Counted from the first letter of the stretch, positions 44,559-54,729 are shown. The stretch is DNA of 64,000 nt from Pseudomonas cichorii (GCF_018343775.1 NZ_CP074349.1:124001-188000), one strand, 5' to 3'. Numbers and translations are program-made. Notes: generated from the sequence alone by a model not told the origin.

Positions 44559-46132
44559 AGCATCTTTTCCAGGCCAATGGCCTTGCTGACCCAGGCGTTC
44601 ATGCGGCGCCACCAGCCGCCTGGTTCCTTGTGCAGGGTGTGCATCTGGCCATTGTCTTCGGTGACCCACACCACCTGGCCATTCTCCAGTTTCACTTCAT
44701 AACTCAGGTTCGGGGCCATGCCTTGGAGGGTCAGTTCGCGCAGTTCCTCGGCCAGTTGCGGGCTGTCCACCAGCACGCCGACTTCGGTGTTCCACAGCAC
44801 TGAGCGCGGGTCGAAATTGAACGAGCCGACAAAGATTTTCTGTCGGTCGAAAATCATCGCCTTGCTGTGCAGGCTTGAGTCGGAGCTGGTGAGGAACGAG
44901 CTTTTCTTGAACAGATGCGGACCGCTGCCGGTGCTTCCCGTATCGCCGGGCTGGCGGCGCAGTTCAAAGAGTTTCACGTCGTGCTCCAGCAGCGCCTTGC
45001 GATAAGGCGCATAGCCGCCATGTACCGCAGGCACGTCGGTGGCCTCGAGTGAGTTGGTCAGCAGGCTCACGGACACACCGGCGTCTGCACGGTTGGTGAG
45101 GTACAGCAAGCCTGCCTCGCCCGGCACGAAGTACGCCGAAATCAGCATCAGTTCCTGATGCGCCTTCAGCAGTTCGGGAGCCAGTTGCGTCGTGAGCAGC
45201 AGATGCGGATCGGGTTCCCCTCGCGCCAGGACCTTGGTCGGCGCGTCCCACAAGGCCTGGTTATGGGCCCAGGTCAGTTCGTTGAGCCAGGTGTTCAGGC
45301 TGGGCCGGGTCTTGTAGCTCATCAGGCGCTCATACAGGGCCTTGTGCTGCTGATGGGCCTCTTCCAGGGATTTGGCCAGCCGTTTGCGAGCCTTCGCCAG
45401 GTCTTTGGTGGTGGGCAGGATGTACATGAACTCATCGATGGGTTTGCTGAGCGTGCTGTTCCAGTACTGATCGAAACTGTGCCCCAGTTGCTCGGCCACC
45501 GGCCCGACGCTGAGCATGTCGATATCGGTGAAATTCATATTGGGTTCGGCATCGAAATACTCATCGCCCAGATTGCGCCCGCCGACGATGGCCACGCTGC
45601 TGTCGGCCAGCCACAGCTTGTTGTGCATACGGCGATGCTGCTGCGAGAGGTTCATCAGGCGCCCGACACTGCGGGTTACGCCGGTTTCACGACCCAGGTT
45701 CTGCGGATTGAACAGGCGGATCTGGATGTTAGGGTGAGCGGCGAGGGTGGCGATGGGCTGATCGAGGCCATCGCTGGTGGTGTCATCCAGCAGGATCCGC
45801 ACACGAACCCCGCGATCTGCGGCCTTGAGCAGCTCATCGATCAGGGCGCGGGTGCTCAGGCCGTCATGCACGATGTAGTACTGCAGATCCAGGCTGCTTT
45901 TGGCACTGCGGATCAGCTCGGCACGGGCCATGAACGCATCGGTGCTTTCGGGCAGCAGGCGAAATCCCGAGCGCCCTTCATGGGGCATTGCCAGGGCCTG
46001 GATCGAGCGCCCGAACTCGGACGTTGAAGGCGCCAGGGCCTGACTCGGCTCGTTGGGAACGCTGAGGTGAGTGCAGCCACTGACGCTCAGCGCAACCAGC
46101 AGGCAAAGGGGCAAGGCCCATGATGTCTTCAA
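44555..46132 (-). CDS. clsC: Phospholipase D-family cardiolipin synthase (ClsC-like) lipoprotein
   Basis: 525 residues. A lipobox (VSGCTH, Cys near 20) suggests membrane anchoring. Both HKD motifs are present: HNKLWLAD near 170 and HSKAMIFD near 422, each followed by the glycine-rich GGRN/GSFN turn. ClsC makes cardiolipin from phosphatidylglycerol and phosphatidylethanolamine. The partner YmdB seen in E. coli is not adjacent. Convergent and overlapping by four bases with the MFS gene. Confidence 0.88.
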   Translation of the reverse strand: MKTSWALPLCLLVALSVSGCTHLSVPNEPSQALAPSTSEFGRSIQALAMPHEGRSGFRLLPESTDAFMARAELIRSAKSSLDLQYYIVHDGLSTRALIDELLKAADRGVRVRILLDDTTSDGLDQPIATLAAHPNIQIRLFNPQNLGRETGVTRSVGRLMNLSQQHRRMHNKLWLADSSVAIVGGRNLGDEYFDAEPNMNFTDIDMLSVGPVAEQLGHSFDQYWNSTLSKPIDEFMYILPTTKDLAKARKRLAKSLEEAHQQHKALYERLMSYKTRPSLNTWLNELTWAHNQALWDAPTKVLARGEPDPHLLLTTQLAPELLKAHQELMLISAYFVPGEAGLLYLTNRADAGVSVSLLTNSLEATDVPAVHGGYAPYRKALLEHDVKLFELRRQPGDTGSTGSGPHLFKKSSFLTSSDSSLHSKAMIFDRQKIFVGSFNFDPRSVLWNTEVGVLVDSPQLAEELRELTLQGMAPNLSYEVKLENGQVVWVTEDNGQMHTLHKEPGGWWRRMNAWVSKAIGLEKML

Positions 46133-46199
46133 ATTTTTTGTCCGTCAGGCAGGTTTCGCATGCGATATGACCCTGAAATGACGGAAAGATTTTCAGGTT

Positions 46200-47621
46200 T
46201 CAGTCGGTTTGTGCACTCATTTTCTCAATCATCATGCCGATCTTGCGCACCGCGTTCTCGATTTCCGGTGTCGACTTGGGGGCGAAGTTCATGCGCAGGC
46301 AGTTTCGGTATTTCCCGGAGGCCGAGAAAATACTGCCTACAGCGATCTGCACATCGTATTCCAGCAAGGCGCGATTCAGACGCAATGTGTCGAAGTCTTC
46401 CGCCAGTTCCACCCACAACATGAACCCGCCCTGAGGTCGGCTGACCCGTGTGCCTTCAGGGAAATAACGCATGACCCAATCGATCATCTGGTCGCGGCTG
46501 CGCTGGTATTGCGTACGCATGCGCCGCAGATGCGGCTCGAAGTGGCCGCTCTGGAGGAATTCGGCAATCGCCAGTTGCGGCTGGGGTGCCGTGGAGCCGG
46601 TGCCGATGTATTTCATGTGCAGCACACGTTCCAGATAACGCCCCGGCGCGACCCAGCCGACACGCAGCCCTGGGGCAAGGCTCTTGGAGAACGAACTGCA
46701 CAGCAGGACGCGACCGTCTTCATCGAAGGACTTGATGGTGCGCGGGCGAGGGTAGTTGAAAGCCAGGTCGCCATACACGTCGTCTTCGATGATTGCCACG
46801 TCGAAACGCTGGGCCAGTGTCAGCAAGGCCCGTTTGCGTGATTCGGGCATCACGTAGCCCAGTGGGTTATTGCAGCTGGGCGTCAGCTGTATGGCCTTGA
46901 TGGGCCACTGCTCCAGCGCCAGTTCCAGGGCTTCGAGGCTGATGCCGGTGATCGGGTCGGTGGGGATTTCCAGCGCCTTCATGCCCAGCCCCTTGAGGGT
47001 CTGCATGGCGCCGAAGAAGCTGGGCGAGTCCACGGCCACGATATCGCCCGGTGAGCAGAGGGCGCGAATGCTCGCCGACAGGGCTTCGTGGCAGCCGGTG
47101 GTGATGATCAGGTCGTTGGCGGTGAGGTTACAGCCTGAGTCCAGAAGCAGTCGCGCAATCTGTTCGCGAAGTGTATGGACACCGTGGATATTGTCGTAAT
47201 ACAGACCGGGCATGCTCTGTTTGCGGCTCAACTGGCTGAGCGAGCGCATCAGTGGCTTGAGCGTCGGGCTGCTGATATCCGGCATGCCGCGGCCTAGCTG
47301 GGTGATCGCATGGGCAGGCGAGACGCGAATCAGGTCCAGCACCTGTTCCCACTGGGAGATATCCACCGGCCGTTGAACCGGGCGCCCCACCGCCGGGAGT
47401 GCCGGCGCCTTTCTGCTGGCAGGCACGAAATAGCCGGACTTGGGTTTTGGAGCTGCCAGCCCGCTGTCCTCAAGCACCCGATACGCCTGTTGCACGGTAC
47501 TCAGGCTGACGCCGTGTTCAAGGCTCAGGGCCCGTACCGACGGCAAGCGGTCGCCCGGGCGATAGAAGCCGTTTTCAATGCGCGAGCCAAGCAGTTCGGC
47601 GAGGTTGACGTAGAGCGTCAT
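46200..47621 (-). CDS. MocR-family GntR/aminotransferase regulator
   Basis: 473 residues from the ATG at 47621. A GntR winged-helix domain (residues about 5-70: FYRPGDRLPSVRALSLEHGVSLSTVQQAYRVLE in sequence) is joined to a fold-I aminotransferase domain. The PLP Lys is in SSFSKSLAPGLRVGW. MocR proteins sense PLP or an amino compound and usually control a divergent gene; here that gene is the DUF1127 protein at 47796. Target not proven. Confidence 0.9.
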   Translation of the reverse strand: MTLYVNLAELLGSRIENGFYRPGDRLPSVRALSLEHGVSLSTVQQAYRVLEDSGLAAPKPKSGYFVPASRKAPALPAVGRPVQRPVDISQWEQVLDLIRVSPAHAITQLGRGMPDISSPTLKPLMRSLSQLSRKQSMPGLYYDNIHGVHTLREQIARLLLDSGCNLTANDLIITTGCHEALSASIRALCSPGDIVAVDSPSFFGAMQTLKGLGMKALEIPTDPITGISLEALELALEQWPIKAIQLTPSCNNPLGYVMPESRKRALLTLAQRFDVAIIEDDVYGDLAFNYPRPRTIKSFDEDGRVLLCSSFSKSLAPGLRVGWVAPGRYLERVLHMKYIGTGSTAPQPQLAIAEFLQSGHFEPHLRRMRTQYQRSRDQMIDWVMRYFPEGTRVSRPQGGFMLWVELAEDFDTLRLNRALLEYDVQIAVGSIFSASGKYRNCLRMNFAPKSTPEIENAVRKIGMMIEKMSAQTD

Positions 47622-47795
47622 GGCGTACTCTGGAATGTTATGGGCCGGGGAAGCGATACAGATTCGGCAAAAATATAGCATTCAGTGCTGATTCTGGCTT
47701 GTCTGTATTGAAATAAATAATTGTTTTTGAATCTGTAATGGTTTTTCGGGACGCGCCATCATGGCATCACACCAAAACATGATGGAGGGTTGAAA

Positions 47796-48032
47796 ATGAA
47801 CGGGCTCAGCGATGTGCGTCTAGCGCTTCACAGCCATGAACTGCAGGAGAAGAGTCTGGCGGCCAACGCCAGTGCGAACTCACAGCCCTGCATGAGCCGC
47901 TGGGCGCTGTACCGTCATCGCTGGACCACCCGTCATGCGCTGCTGAAGCTGACCGAGGATCAGCTTCGCGACATCGGGCTCGATGCCGGGCAGGCCATGG
48001 CCGAAGCCATGAAACCCTTCTGGAGAATGTGA
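47796..48032 (+). CDS. DUF1127 small protein
   Basis: 78 residues from the ATG at 47796, with GGAGGG upstream. The C-terminal 40 residues are the Arg- and Leu-rich DUF1127 segment (RWTTRHALLKLTEDQLRDIGLD). Such proteins affect RNA turnover or phosphate and carbon metabolism in other bacteria; here the role is unknown. It is divergent from the MocR gene and ends one base before the convergent oxidase gene. Confidence 0.88.
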   Translation: MNGLSDVRLALHSHELQEKSLAANASANSQPCMSRWALYRHRWTTRHALLKLTEDQLRDIGLDAGQAMAEAMKPFWRM

Positions 48033-48033
48033 G

Positions 48034-49335
48034 TCAGCGCAGTTCCTTGAGCCGATGCCAGAGCATTCCCAGCGCCAGCAATGGCGAGCGCAGGTACTTG
48101 CCGCCGGGGAAAGTCATGTGCGGCACCTTGGCAAACAACTCGAAGCCATCGCTGTGCTGACCGGCGATGGCTTCGGCCAGTAACCTGCCTGCCAGGTGAG
48201 TGGCATTGAGGCCATGGCCCGCATAGGCCTGGGCATAGAACACGTTCGGCTTGTCTTTGAGCTGGCCTATCTGCGGCAGGCGGTTGGCGCCGATGCCGAT
48301 CATCCCGCCCCATTGATAATCGATTTTCACCCCGGCCAGTTGCGGGAAGACCTCAAGCATCTTGGGCCGCATGTAGGCGGCGATGTCCTGTGGGTCGCGC
48401 CCCGAGTAGTGACACGCGCCACCGAACAGCAGGCGCCGGTCGGCTGAAAGCCGGTAGTAATCCACAGTCACTCGCTGGTCACAGATCGCCATGTCCCGTG
48501 GGATCAGCTCGGCTGCCTGTACCGCGCTCAAGGGCTCGGTCGCAATGATGTAGCTGCCCGCGGGCAGGATCTTGCCGTCCAGTTCCGGGTTCAGGTCATT
48601 CATGTAGGCGTTGCAGCACAGCACCAGAGTCTTGGCCTGTACCGAGCCCGAAGCTGTATGGACCTTGACCTGCGAGCCGTAGTCGATGCGGGTCACGCCC
48701 GAATGCTCGAACAGCCTAACCCCCAGCGCCTGAGCAGCGGCGGCTTCGCCCAGCGCCAGATTCAAGGGATGCAGATGCCCGGAACCCATGTCGATCATGC
48801 CGCCGACATAGCGATCCGAGCCCACTACGCTGTGCATCTGTTCCGGTTGGATCAGTTGCAGGCTGTGGCGATAACCCAGGCTGCGCAATGCTTCGAGTTC
48901 TTCAGCGAAGCCAGCAAAGTCTCGGGGCTTGTTGGCTACATCGCAGTAACCCCATTTCAGGTCGCAGTCGATGCCATGGCGTTCGACCCGCTGGCGGACG
49001 ATCTCCACGGCCTCGATCCCCATCAGCTTGAGCTGGCGCACGCCGTCATGGCCGATGACCGAGGTGAACTGCTCAAGGTCATGGCCGACGCCACGGATCA
49101 ATTGCCCGCCATTGCGACCGCTGGCGCCCCAGCCGATTTTGCGGGCTTCCAGCAAGGCCACGCTCACACCACGCTCGGCCAGTTCAATGGCCGTGTTCAG
49201 CCCCGAAAACCCGCCGCCGACCACGCACACATCCGCCGTCAGTGCACCTTGCAGCGCAGGGTAATCCGCTTGCGGATGGCTGCTGGCGGCATAGTAAGAG
49301 GCGGCGTGCGGGTTGTTTTGAACGCGGGCGTTCAT
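48034..49335 (-). CDS. puuB: FAD-dependent amine oxidoreductase (PuuB/PauB-like)
   Basis: 433 residues of the DAO family. FAD site VCVVGGGFSGLNTAIELAE near residues 31-49, SGRNGGQLIRG near 72, C-terminal YAQAYAGHGLNATHLAGRLLAEA. It resembles gamma-glutamylputrescine oxidases, which make the aldehyde that KauB oxidises; kauB and a PuuR-like regulator are close. The exact amine is inferred. Also resembles glycine/sarcosine oxidases, a less likely reading. Confidence 0.82.
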   Translation of the reverse strand: MNARVQNNPHAASYYAASSHPQADYPALQGALTADVCVVGGGFSGLNTAIELAERGVSVALLEARKIGWGASGRNGGQLIRGVGHDLEQFTSVIGHDGVRQLKLMGIEAVEIVRQRVERHGIDCDLKWGYCDVANKPRDFAGFAEELEALRSLGYRHSLQLIQPEQMHSVVGSDRYVGGMIDMGSGHLHPLNLALGEAAAAQALGVRLFEHSGVTRIDYGSQVKVHTASGSVQAKTLVLCCNAYMNDLNPELDGKILPAGSYIIATEPLSAVQAAELIPRDMAICDQRVTVDYYRLSADRRLLFGGACHYSGRDPQDIAAYMRPKMLEVFPQLAGVKIDYQWGGMIGIGANRLPQIGQLKDKPNVFYAQAYAGHGLNATHLAGRLLAEAIAGQHSDGFELFAKVPHMTFPGGKYLRSPLLALGMLWHRLKELR

Positions 49336-49442
49336 GGAATGATCCTGTTGGCGGCGTTGAATATCAGCAGGGAGGATAAGCCGCTGTCATGCACCTGCCA
49401 ACTGAGGCAAAATTCCATCACTGTGTTCGGGTGGTCGATTCA

Positions 49443-49796
49443 ATGAGCTGCAACCGTGAAAAAATCCGCGATCTGCGGCGCCAGATTCCTTCTTTCGAGT
49501 GCGTGCCTGGCTGCCACGATTGCTGTGGTCCGGTGACCACTTCACCCGAAGAAATGTCGCGCCTTCCCCGCAAGACTGCCGCCGAGCAGGAGGCTGCGCT
49601 GAACGAGCTGAACTGTGTCCACCTGGGCCCCAATGGCTGCACGGTGTATGACGAGCGCCCGCTGATCTGCCGCCTGTTCGGCACCACCCCGACCCTGCCA
49701 TGCCCGAACGGGCGGCGGCCTGCCGAGCTGATTCATCCTCGGATCGAGAAACAGATCCATGAGTACATGGCTTCGACAAGGCAGGTGCTGGTTTGA
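49443..49796 (+). CDS. YkgJ-family cysteine cluster protein
   Basis: 117 residues. Cysteine pattern C-x3-CHDCC near the N-terminus (CVPGCHDCC), then CVHLGPNGCTVYDERPLICR and a final LPCPNG, as in proteins thought to bind zinc or an iron-sulphur cluster. Cytosolic; function unknown. The start is the Met preceding SCNREKIRD; upstream in-frame sequence does not look coding. Confidence 0.85.
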   Translation: MSCNREKIRDLRRQIPSFECVPGCHDCCGPVTTSPEEMSRLPRKTAAEQEAALNELNCVHLGPNGCTVYDERPLICRLFGTTPTLPCPNGRRPAELIHPRIEKQIHEYMASTRQVLV

Positions 49797-49800
49797 GCGC

Positions 49801-49817
49801 GGAGCGAATTCACTCCC
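49801..49817. repeat. REP-like fragment, copy 6
   Basis: GGAGCGAATTCACTCCC, a truncated half or a miniature hairpin of the family, between convergent ykgJ-like and dadR genes. Confidence 0.6.
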
Positions 49818-49824
49818 GCTGGGC

Positions 49825-50313
49825 TTAATCCGCAATCGGCAGGTTCAGGCTCTCTTTCACTTCTTCCATCACGATATAGCTTTTGGACTCCCGCACATGA
49901 GGCAGTTTGAGCAGGATGTCGCCCAGCAGCTTGCGGTATGAGGCCATTTCCGAGATGCGGGCCTTGACCAGGTAATCGAAGTCGCCTGATACCAGATGGC
50001 ATTCCAGCACATGGGGCAGCTTCAGAATGGCCCGGCGAAATTCATCGAAGGTATCCCCCGATTTGTAGTCCAGGCTGATTTCCACGAATACCAGCAGGCT
50101 GGCCTTGAGGTATTGCGGGTTGAGACGGGCGTTGTAGCCCATGATGATGCCTTCGCGCTCCAGCCTGCGAACCCGTTCGGTGCAGGGTGTGGTCGACAGC
50201 CCGACCCGCTCGCCAAGCTCCGTGAACGAGATTCTTCCGTCTGCCTGAAGGATGCGCAGGATATTGCGGTCGATCTTGTCCAGCTCGCGTTTTGACTGGT
50301 GTTGAGTGCGCAC
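49825..50313 (-). CDS. dadR: Lrp/AsnC-family regulator of D-amino acid catabolism
   Basis: 162 residues: N-terminal helix-turn-helix ([30 protein letters not shown]) and C-terminal RAM domain ([17 protein letters not shown]). It is divergent from dadA, the arrangement in which DadR activates dadAX in response to L-alanine. The intergenic AT-rich stretch 50340-50410 should hold its sites. Confidence 0.93.
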   Translation of the reverse strand: MRTQHQSKRELDKIDRNILRILQADGRISFTELGERVGLSTTPCTERVRRLEREGIIMGYNARLNPQYLKASLLVFVEISLDYKSGDTFDEFRRAILKLPHVLECHLVSGDFDYLVKARISEMASYRKLLGDILLKLPHVRESKSYIVMEEVKESLNLPIAD

Positions 50314-50469
50314 AGGCAGTTTCCCCTCTACGAAAGCGTTCTTTGCCGAGAATTAGCGCTGAATATACGCATATATACAGTGAGATACACTGCTCGATGC
50401 TCAATATACTGCACACAATCCTGCTTTAAACTTCAAATGTCAGCGGATATCCGCGATGAGGCTGTCGAC
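50314..50469. promoter_or_regulatory. dadR/dadA divergent control region
   Basis: 156 bases, much more AT-rich than the genes, including GAATATACGCATATATACAG and a TATACT -10-like box near 50405. It fits multiple degenerate Lrp-type sites; exact sites cannot be assigned by eye. Confidence 0.55.
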
Positions 50470-51771
50470 ATGCGTGTTCTGGTACTTGGTGGTGGCGTAA
50501 TTGGTACAACCAGTGCCTATTATCTGGCTCGGGCAGGTTTCCAGGTCACAGTGGTCGATCGTCAGCCGGCCGTTGCCATGGAAACCAGTTTTGCCAACGC
50601 CGGCCAGGTATCGCCAGGCTACGCATCGCCATGGGCTGCACCCGGTGTGCCGCTCAAGGCGATCAAGTGGCTGCTGCAACGTCATGCGCCGCTGGCCATC
50701 AAGGTCACAGCGGATATCGATCAATACCTGTGGATGGCGCAGATGCTGCGCAACTGCACGGCCAGCCGTTATGCGGTGAACAAGGAACGCATGGTGCGGT
50801 TGTCCGAATACAGCCGCGACTGCCTTGACGAACTGCGCCTTGAAACCGGTATCGCCTACGAAGGCCGCAGCCTGGGCACTACCCAGTTGTTCCGCACCCA
50901 GGAGCAACTGGACAACGCCGCCAAGGACATCGCCGTGCTCGAACAGTCCGGCGTGCCTTACGAACTGCTGGACCGCGAAGGCATTGCCCGGGTCGAACCG
51001 GCACTGGCTGGTGTCACCAACATTCTGAGCGGTGCGCTACGCTTGCCTAACGACCAGACCGGCGACTGCCAACTGTTCACTACCCGTCTGGCGGAAATGG
51101 CCGTCAAACTGGGCGTCGAATTCCGTTACGGCCAGTCCATCGAGCGCCTCGACCATACAGGCGACCGCATCAATGGCGTCTGGATCGATGGCAAGCTCGA
51201 AACCGCAGACCGCTATGTGCTGGCGCTGGGCAGCTACTCGCCGCAATTGCTCAAGCCGCTGGGCATCCGGGCGCCGGTCTACCCGCTCAAGGGCTATTCC
51301 TTGACCGTGCCGATTACCAACCCGGACATGGCTCCGACCTCGACCATCCTCGATGAAACCTACAAGGTCGCCATCACTCGTTTCGACAACCGCATCCGTG
51401 TCGGTGGCATGGCTGAAATTGCAGGTTTCGATCTCTCGCTCAATCCTCGGCGTCGCGAAACGCTGGAGATGATCGTCAACGACCTCTATCCTCAGGGCGG
51501 CGATCTGACCCAGGCCGGTTTCTGGACCGGTCTGCGTCCGACCACGCCCGATGGCACACCTATCGTGGGTGCAACGCCATTGCGCAATCTGTTCCTCAAT
51601 ACCGGCCACGGAACACTGGGCTGGACCATGGCTTGCGGCTCCGGGCGTTTGCTGGCCGACCTCATGGCGAGTGAAAAACCCCAGATCAGCGCTGCAGGTC
51701 TCGATATTTCTCGCTATGGCAGTACCAAGGAGAGTGCAAAACATGTCCATTCAGCGCCAGCTCACCAATGA
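50470..51771 (+). CDS. dadA: D-amino acid dehydrogenase small subunit
   Basis: 433 residues from the ATG at 50470, the family length. FAD site [21 protein letters not shown]-terminal [22 protein letters not shown]. It oxidises D-alanine and other D-amino acids at the inner membrane, passing electrons to the quinone pool. It overlaps the next gene by 29 bases and is followed by dadX, so L-alanine can be racemised then oxidised. Confidence 0.96.
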   Translation: MRVLVLGGGVIGTTSAYYLARAGFQVTVVDRQPAVAMETSFANAGQVSPGYASPWAAPGVPLKAIKWLLQRHAPLAIKVTADIDQYLWMAQMLRNCTASRYAVNKERMVRLSEYSRDCLDELRLETGIAYEGRSLGTTQLFRTQEQLDNAAKDIAVLEQSGVPYELLDREGIARVEPALAGVTNILSGALRLPNDQTGDCQLFTTRLAEMAVKLGVEFRYGQSIERLDHTGDRINGVWIDGKLETADRYVLALGSYSPQLLKPLGIRAPVYPLKGYSLTVPITNPDMAPTSTILDETYKVAITRFDNRIRVGGMAEIAGFDLSLNPRRRETLEMIVNDLYPQGGDLTQAGFWTGLRPTTPDGTPIVGATPLRNLFLNTGHGTLGWTMACGSGRLLADLMASEKPQISAAGLDISRYGSTKESAKHVHSAPAHQ

Positions 51772-52096
51772 GCGCATGAGTCAGATCGTCGTCCACAATG
51801 GCACCGTTTATCTGGCGGGGCAGGTGGGTGACGACATGGCGGGCGGTATCGAAAAGCAGACCCGTGAGACGCTCGACAATATCGAGCGCCTGCTGGATCT
51901 GGCGGGCACCACCAAGAGTCGCATCCTGTCCGTAACGATTTACCTGAAGGACATCGATGCCCACTTTGCCGGCATGAACAGTGTCTGGGACAAATGGCTC
52001 CCCAAAGGTGTCGCGCCGGCGCGGGCGACAGTCGAAGCCAAACTGTGCGAGCCGCAAATCCTGGTCGAGCTTTCCGTGGTTGCTGCGTTGCCATAA
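51743..52096 (+). CDS. RidA/YjgF-family enamine/imine deaminase
   Basis: 117 residues: [13 protein letters not shown], then the RidA core with Arg in the [13 protein letters not shown] motif and terminal Glu-Leu-Ser-Val-Val. It should hydrolyse the 2-imino acids released by DadA, limiting damage to PLP enzymes. The 29-base overlap with dadA implies coupled translation. Confidence 0.92.
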   Translation: MSIQRQLTNERMSQIVVHNGTVYLAGQVGDDMAGGIEKQTRETLDNIERLLDLAGTTKSRILSVTIYLKDIDAHFAGMNSVWDKWLPKGVAPARATVEAKLCEPQILVELSVVAALP

Positions 52097-52108
52097 TCGC
52101 AGGAAACT

Positions 52109-52178
52109 CATTCGCGAAGTTCGACCACATACTGCAGGGATGTGTTGGGTTTGGCTTTCGCGAATGAATTCGCTCCTA
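52109..52178. repeat. REP-like elements, copy 7 (split arms inside the dad operon)
   Basis: A short right-arm end CATTCGCGAA (52109-52118) and a full left arm TTCGCGAATGAATTCGCTCC plus TA (52157-52178) are separated by 38 bases. They lie between co-directional ridA and dadX. Confidence 0.8.
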
Positions 52179-52217
52179 CATGAATTTTAAATTTTCCAAT
52201 ATCAGAACTCTCTTCCC

Positions 52218-53291
52218 ATGCGTCCAGCTCGCGCCCTGATTGATCTTCAAGCCCTGCGTCACAACTACCGACTGGCCCGCGAAGCGACCGGCGCCAAAGC
52301 CCTCGCCGTCATCAAGGCCGATGCCTATGGCCATGGCGCGGTGCGTGTCGCCCAGGCACTGGAGGCCGAAGCCAACGGTTTTGCCGTGGCCTGCATCGAA
52401 GAGGCACTGGAACTGCGCGAAGCGGGCATTCGTGGGCCGATCCTGTTGCTGGAAGGCTTTTTCGAGGCCGACGAACTGGCGCTGATCGTCCAGCATGACC
52501 TGTGGTTCGTCGTGCATTCCCAGTGGCAGCTGGAAGCCATCGAAAAGGCCAGTATCGGCAAGCCGCTGACGGTGTGGCTCAAGCTCGACACCGGCATGCA
52601 TCGGGTCGGTCTGCATCCGTCCGAATTTCAGGCGGGCTATCAACGCCTGCTGGCGACGGGCAAAGTGGCGAAGATCGTTCTGATGAGCCACTTCGCCCGT
52701 GCCGACGAACTGGGGTGTTCCCGTAGCGACGAGCAGATGGCCGTGTTTGAAGCCGCACGTCAGGGACTGGTCGCGGAAGTCAGCCTGCGCAACTCGCCAG
52801 CCGTTCTGGGCTGGCCGCACATCCCCAGCGACTGGGTGCGCCCCGGCATCATGCTGTACGGCGCTACGCCCTTCGATCAGTCCCAGGCGCTGGCCGATAG
52901 GCTGCAGCCGGTCATGACTCTGGAGTCGAAGATCATCGGTGTACGCGAACTGCCCGCTGGCGAGCCTGTGGGTTATGGCGCCATCTTCGTTACCGAGCGC
53001 CCGACCCGGGTCGGTGTGGTCGCCATGGGGTATGCCGATGGTTATCCGCGCCATGCGACTACTGGCACGCCAGTCTGGATCGATGGCAAGCCGAGCCGTT
53101 TGCTGGGGCGTGTTTCCATGGACATGCTTTGCGTTGACCTGACCGATCTGCCTCAGGCGGGGCTCGGGAGTCATGTCGAGCTGTGGGGCAAGAACGTGTT
53201 GGCCAGTGATGTGGCGGCGCATGCTGGCACCATTCCTTACCAGATCTTCTGCAATCTGCGGCGCGTCCCGAGGGTCTACTCACCAGAGTGA
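52218..53291 (+). CDS. dadX: Catabolic alanine racemase
   Basis: 357 residues. PLP Lys in [16 protein letters not shown] near residue 33; catalytic Tyr in [16 protein letters not shown] near 254. It interconverts L- and D-alanine to supply DadA and cell-wall D-alanine. Third gene of the dad run, separated by the REP-containing 121 bases. Confidence 0.96.
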   Translation: MRPARALIDLQALRHNYRLAREATGAKALAVIKADAYGHGAVRVAQALEAEANGFAVACIEEALELREAGIRGPILLLEGFFEADELALIVQHDLWFVVHSQWQLEAIEKASIGKPLTVWLKLDTGMHRVGLHPSEFQAGYQRLLATGKVAKIVLMSHFARADELGCSRSDEQMAVFEAARQGLVAEVSLRNSPAVLGWPHIPSDWVRPGIMLYGATPFDQSQALADRLQPVMTLESKIIGVRELPAGEPVGYGAIFVTERPTRVGVVAMGYADGYPRHATTGTPVWIDGKPSRLLGRVSMDMLCVDLTDLPQAGLGSHVELWGKNVLASDVAAHAGTIPYQIFCNLRRVPRVYSPE

Positions 53292-53397
53292 GCCCGCTGG
53301 CCGGGTTAAAAGTCTGAGGTGTTGTAAATACTGAACGCTGTTGCCATCATGGCGTTCATCTCGACTTTAACCTTACCGAACCAGGGGGAATGCCGCA

Positions 53398-53946
53398 TTG
53401 GACGTCGGTGAACGACTGCAATCCATTCGCAAGCTCAAGGGCCTGTCCCAGCGTGAACTCGCCAAGCGGGCAGGTGTGACCAACAGCACCATTTCCATGA
53501 TCGAGAAAAACAGCGTCAGCCCCTCGATCAGTTCCCTGCGCAAGGTGCTCGGCGGGATTCCCATGTCCATGGTCGAGTTCTTTTCCGAAGAGCTTGAACC
53601 GGAAAATCCGACTCAGGTGGTCTACAAGGCCAGCGAGTTGATCGATATCTCGGACGGTGCCGTTACCATGAAGCTGGTGGGCAAGTCGCATCCTGGCCGG
53701 GCCATCGCCTTTCTCAACGAAATCTATCCACCAGGCGCCGATACCGGTGAAGAGATGCTGGTGCATGAAGGCGAGGAAACCGGAATTCTGGTCGAAGGAC
53801 GACTGGAGCTGGTCGTCGGTCTGGACACCTACATCCTCGAAGCGGGCGACAGCTACTATTTCGAGAGCACCAAACCGCATCGATTCCGTAATCCGTTCGA
53901 TGTGCCGGCGCGACTAATCAGCGCAGCCACCCCGGCCAATTTTTGA
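53398..53946 (+). CDS. puuR: XRE-cupin transcriptional regulator (PuuR-like)
   Basis: 182 residues starting at a TTG (AGGGGGAA seven bases upstream; the nearby ATG at 53390 is out of frame). Helix-turn-helix LSQRELAKRAGVTNSTISMIEK, C-terminal cupin near 110-175 (DTGEEMLVHEGEETGILVEG, then SYYFESTKPHRFRN). PuuR represses putrescine catabolic genes and releases on putrescine. Targets likely include kauB and oxidase genes of this region. Confidence 0.88.
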   Translation: MDVGERLQSIRKLKGLSQRELAKRAGVTNSTISMIEKNSVSPSISSLRKVLGGIPMSMVEFFSEELEPENPTQVVYKASELIDISDGAVTMKLVGKSHPGRAIAFLNEIYPPGADTGEEMLVHEGEETGILVEGRLELVVGLDTYILEAGDSYYFESTKPHRFRNPFDVPARLISAATPANF

Positions 53947-54128
53947 CCAGAAGTAGCGCAATCGCCTCATGTACAAGGGCTGGCTGGCCAGACACGCCAT
54001 AAACGGGCTTCAAGGCTAATAACCTTTCTGTCTGTAGGGGTGTTTCGGCTCCAAAGGCTAGTCGCTATAATTCGCCCGCCTGCCAGACCGTGGTCGCGGG
54101 CGTGATTAGTCACCATGAGGGTGTAAGC

Positions 54129-54551
54129 GTGAACCTGATAAACAAGAGACTGGCAGTGGCTGCCATGTTGGCTTTTTGGGCATTCAACGCTCAGGCAGCG
54201 ACGAATGATGAAATCGCCAAACGACTTGAGCCGGTCGGGCAGGTCTGTGTTCAAGGCAAGGAATGCGCAGGTATTGCAGTCACCGCTTCAGCCGGTGGTG
54301 GCAGCGCAAAATCCCCCGACGATGTCATCGCCAAGCACTGCACCGCCTGCCACAGCGTCGGGCTGCTGAATGCACCCAAGATCGGCGATACCCCCGCCTG
54401 GGAAGAGCGAGCCAAGAAAGAAGGCGGCCTTGATGGCCTGTTGGCCAAAGCCATCACCGGCCTCAACGCCATGCCACCCAAAGGCACCTGTGGCGACTGC
54501 ACCGATGAAGACCTTAAAGGTGCGATTCAGAAGATGTCTGGGCTTAAGTAA
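54129..54551 (+). CDS. Cytochrome c5-family protein
   Basis: 140 residues from a GTG with GAGGGTG upstream. Signal peptide RLAVAAMLAFWAFNAQAA. One haem site HCTACHS near residue 75, axial Met likely in LNAMPPKGTC, and the extra CGDC pair characteristic of cytochrome c5. Periplasmic or membrane-tethered electron carrier; partner oxidase not shown. Confidence 0.92.
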   Translation: MNLINKRLAVAAMLAFWAFNAQAATNDEIAKRLEPVGQVCVQGKECAGIAVTASAGGGSAKSPDDVIAKHCTACHSVGLLNAPKIGDTPAWEERAKKEGGLDGLLAKAITGLNAMPPKGTCGDCTDEDLKGAIQKMSGLK

Positions 54552-54573
54552 GTCCTGAACGACTGGACCTGTA

Positions 54574-54646
54574 AGCGAATTCATTCGCGAAGATGGCTGC
54601 ACATTATCTGTCGAATGTACCGGCCTCTCACGAATGAATTCGCTCC
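54574..54646. repeat. REP-like elements, copy 8 (arms in reversed order)
   Basis: AGCGAATTCATTCGCGAA (54574-54591) comes first and ACGAATGAATTCGCTCC (54630-54646) second, 38 bases apart. This is the reverse of the usual arm order and could be the junction of two neighbouring copies. Confidence 0.8.
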
Positions 54647-54729
54647 AGATCCAATGCTCAGCATATTTGCAGCACTTTCACGAGAACATCGGTCCAACCT
54701 CCATCCAGCCACAACCCCGGAGAGTTCGG

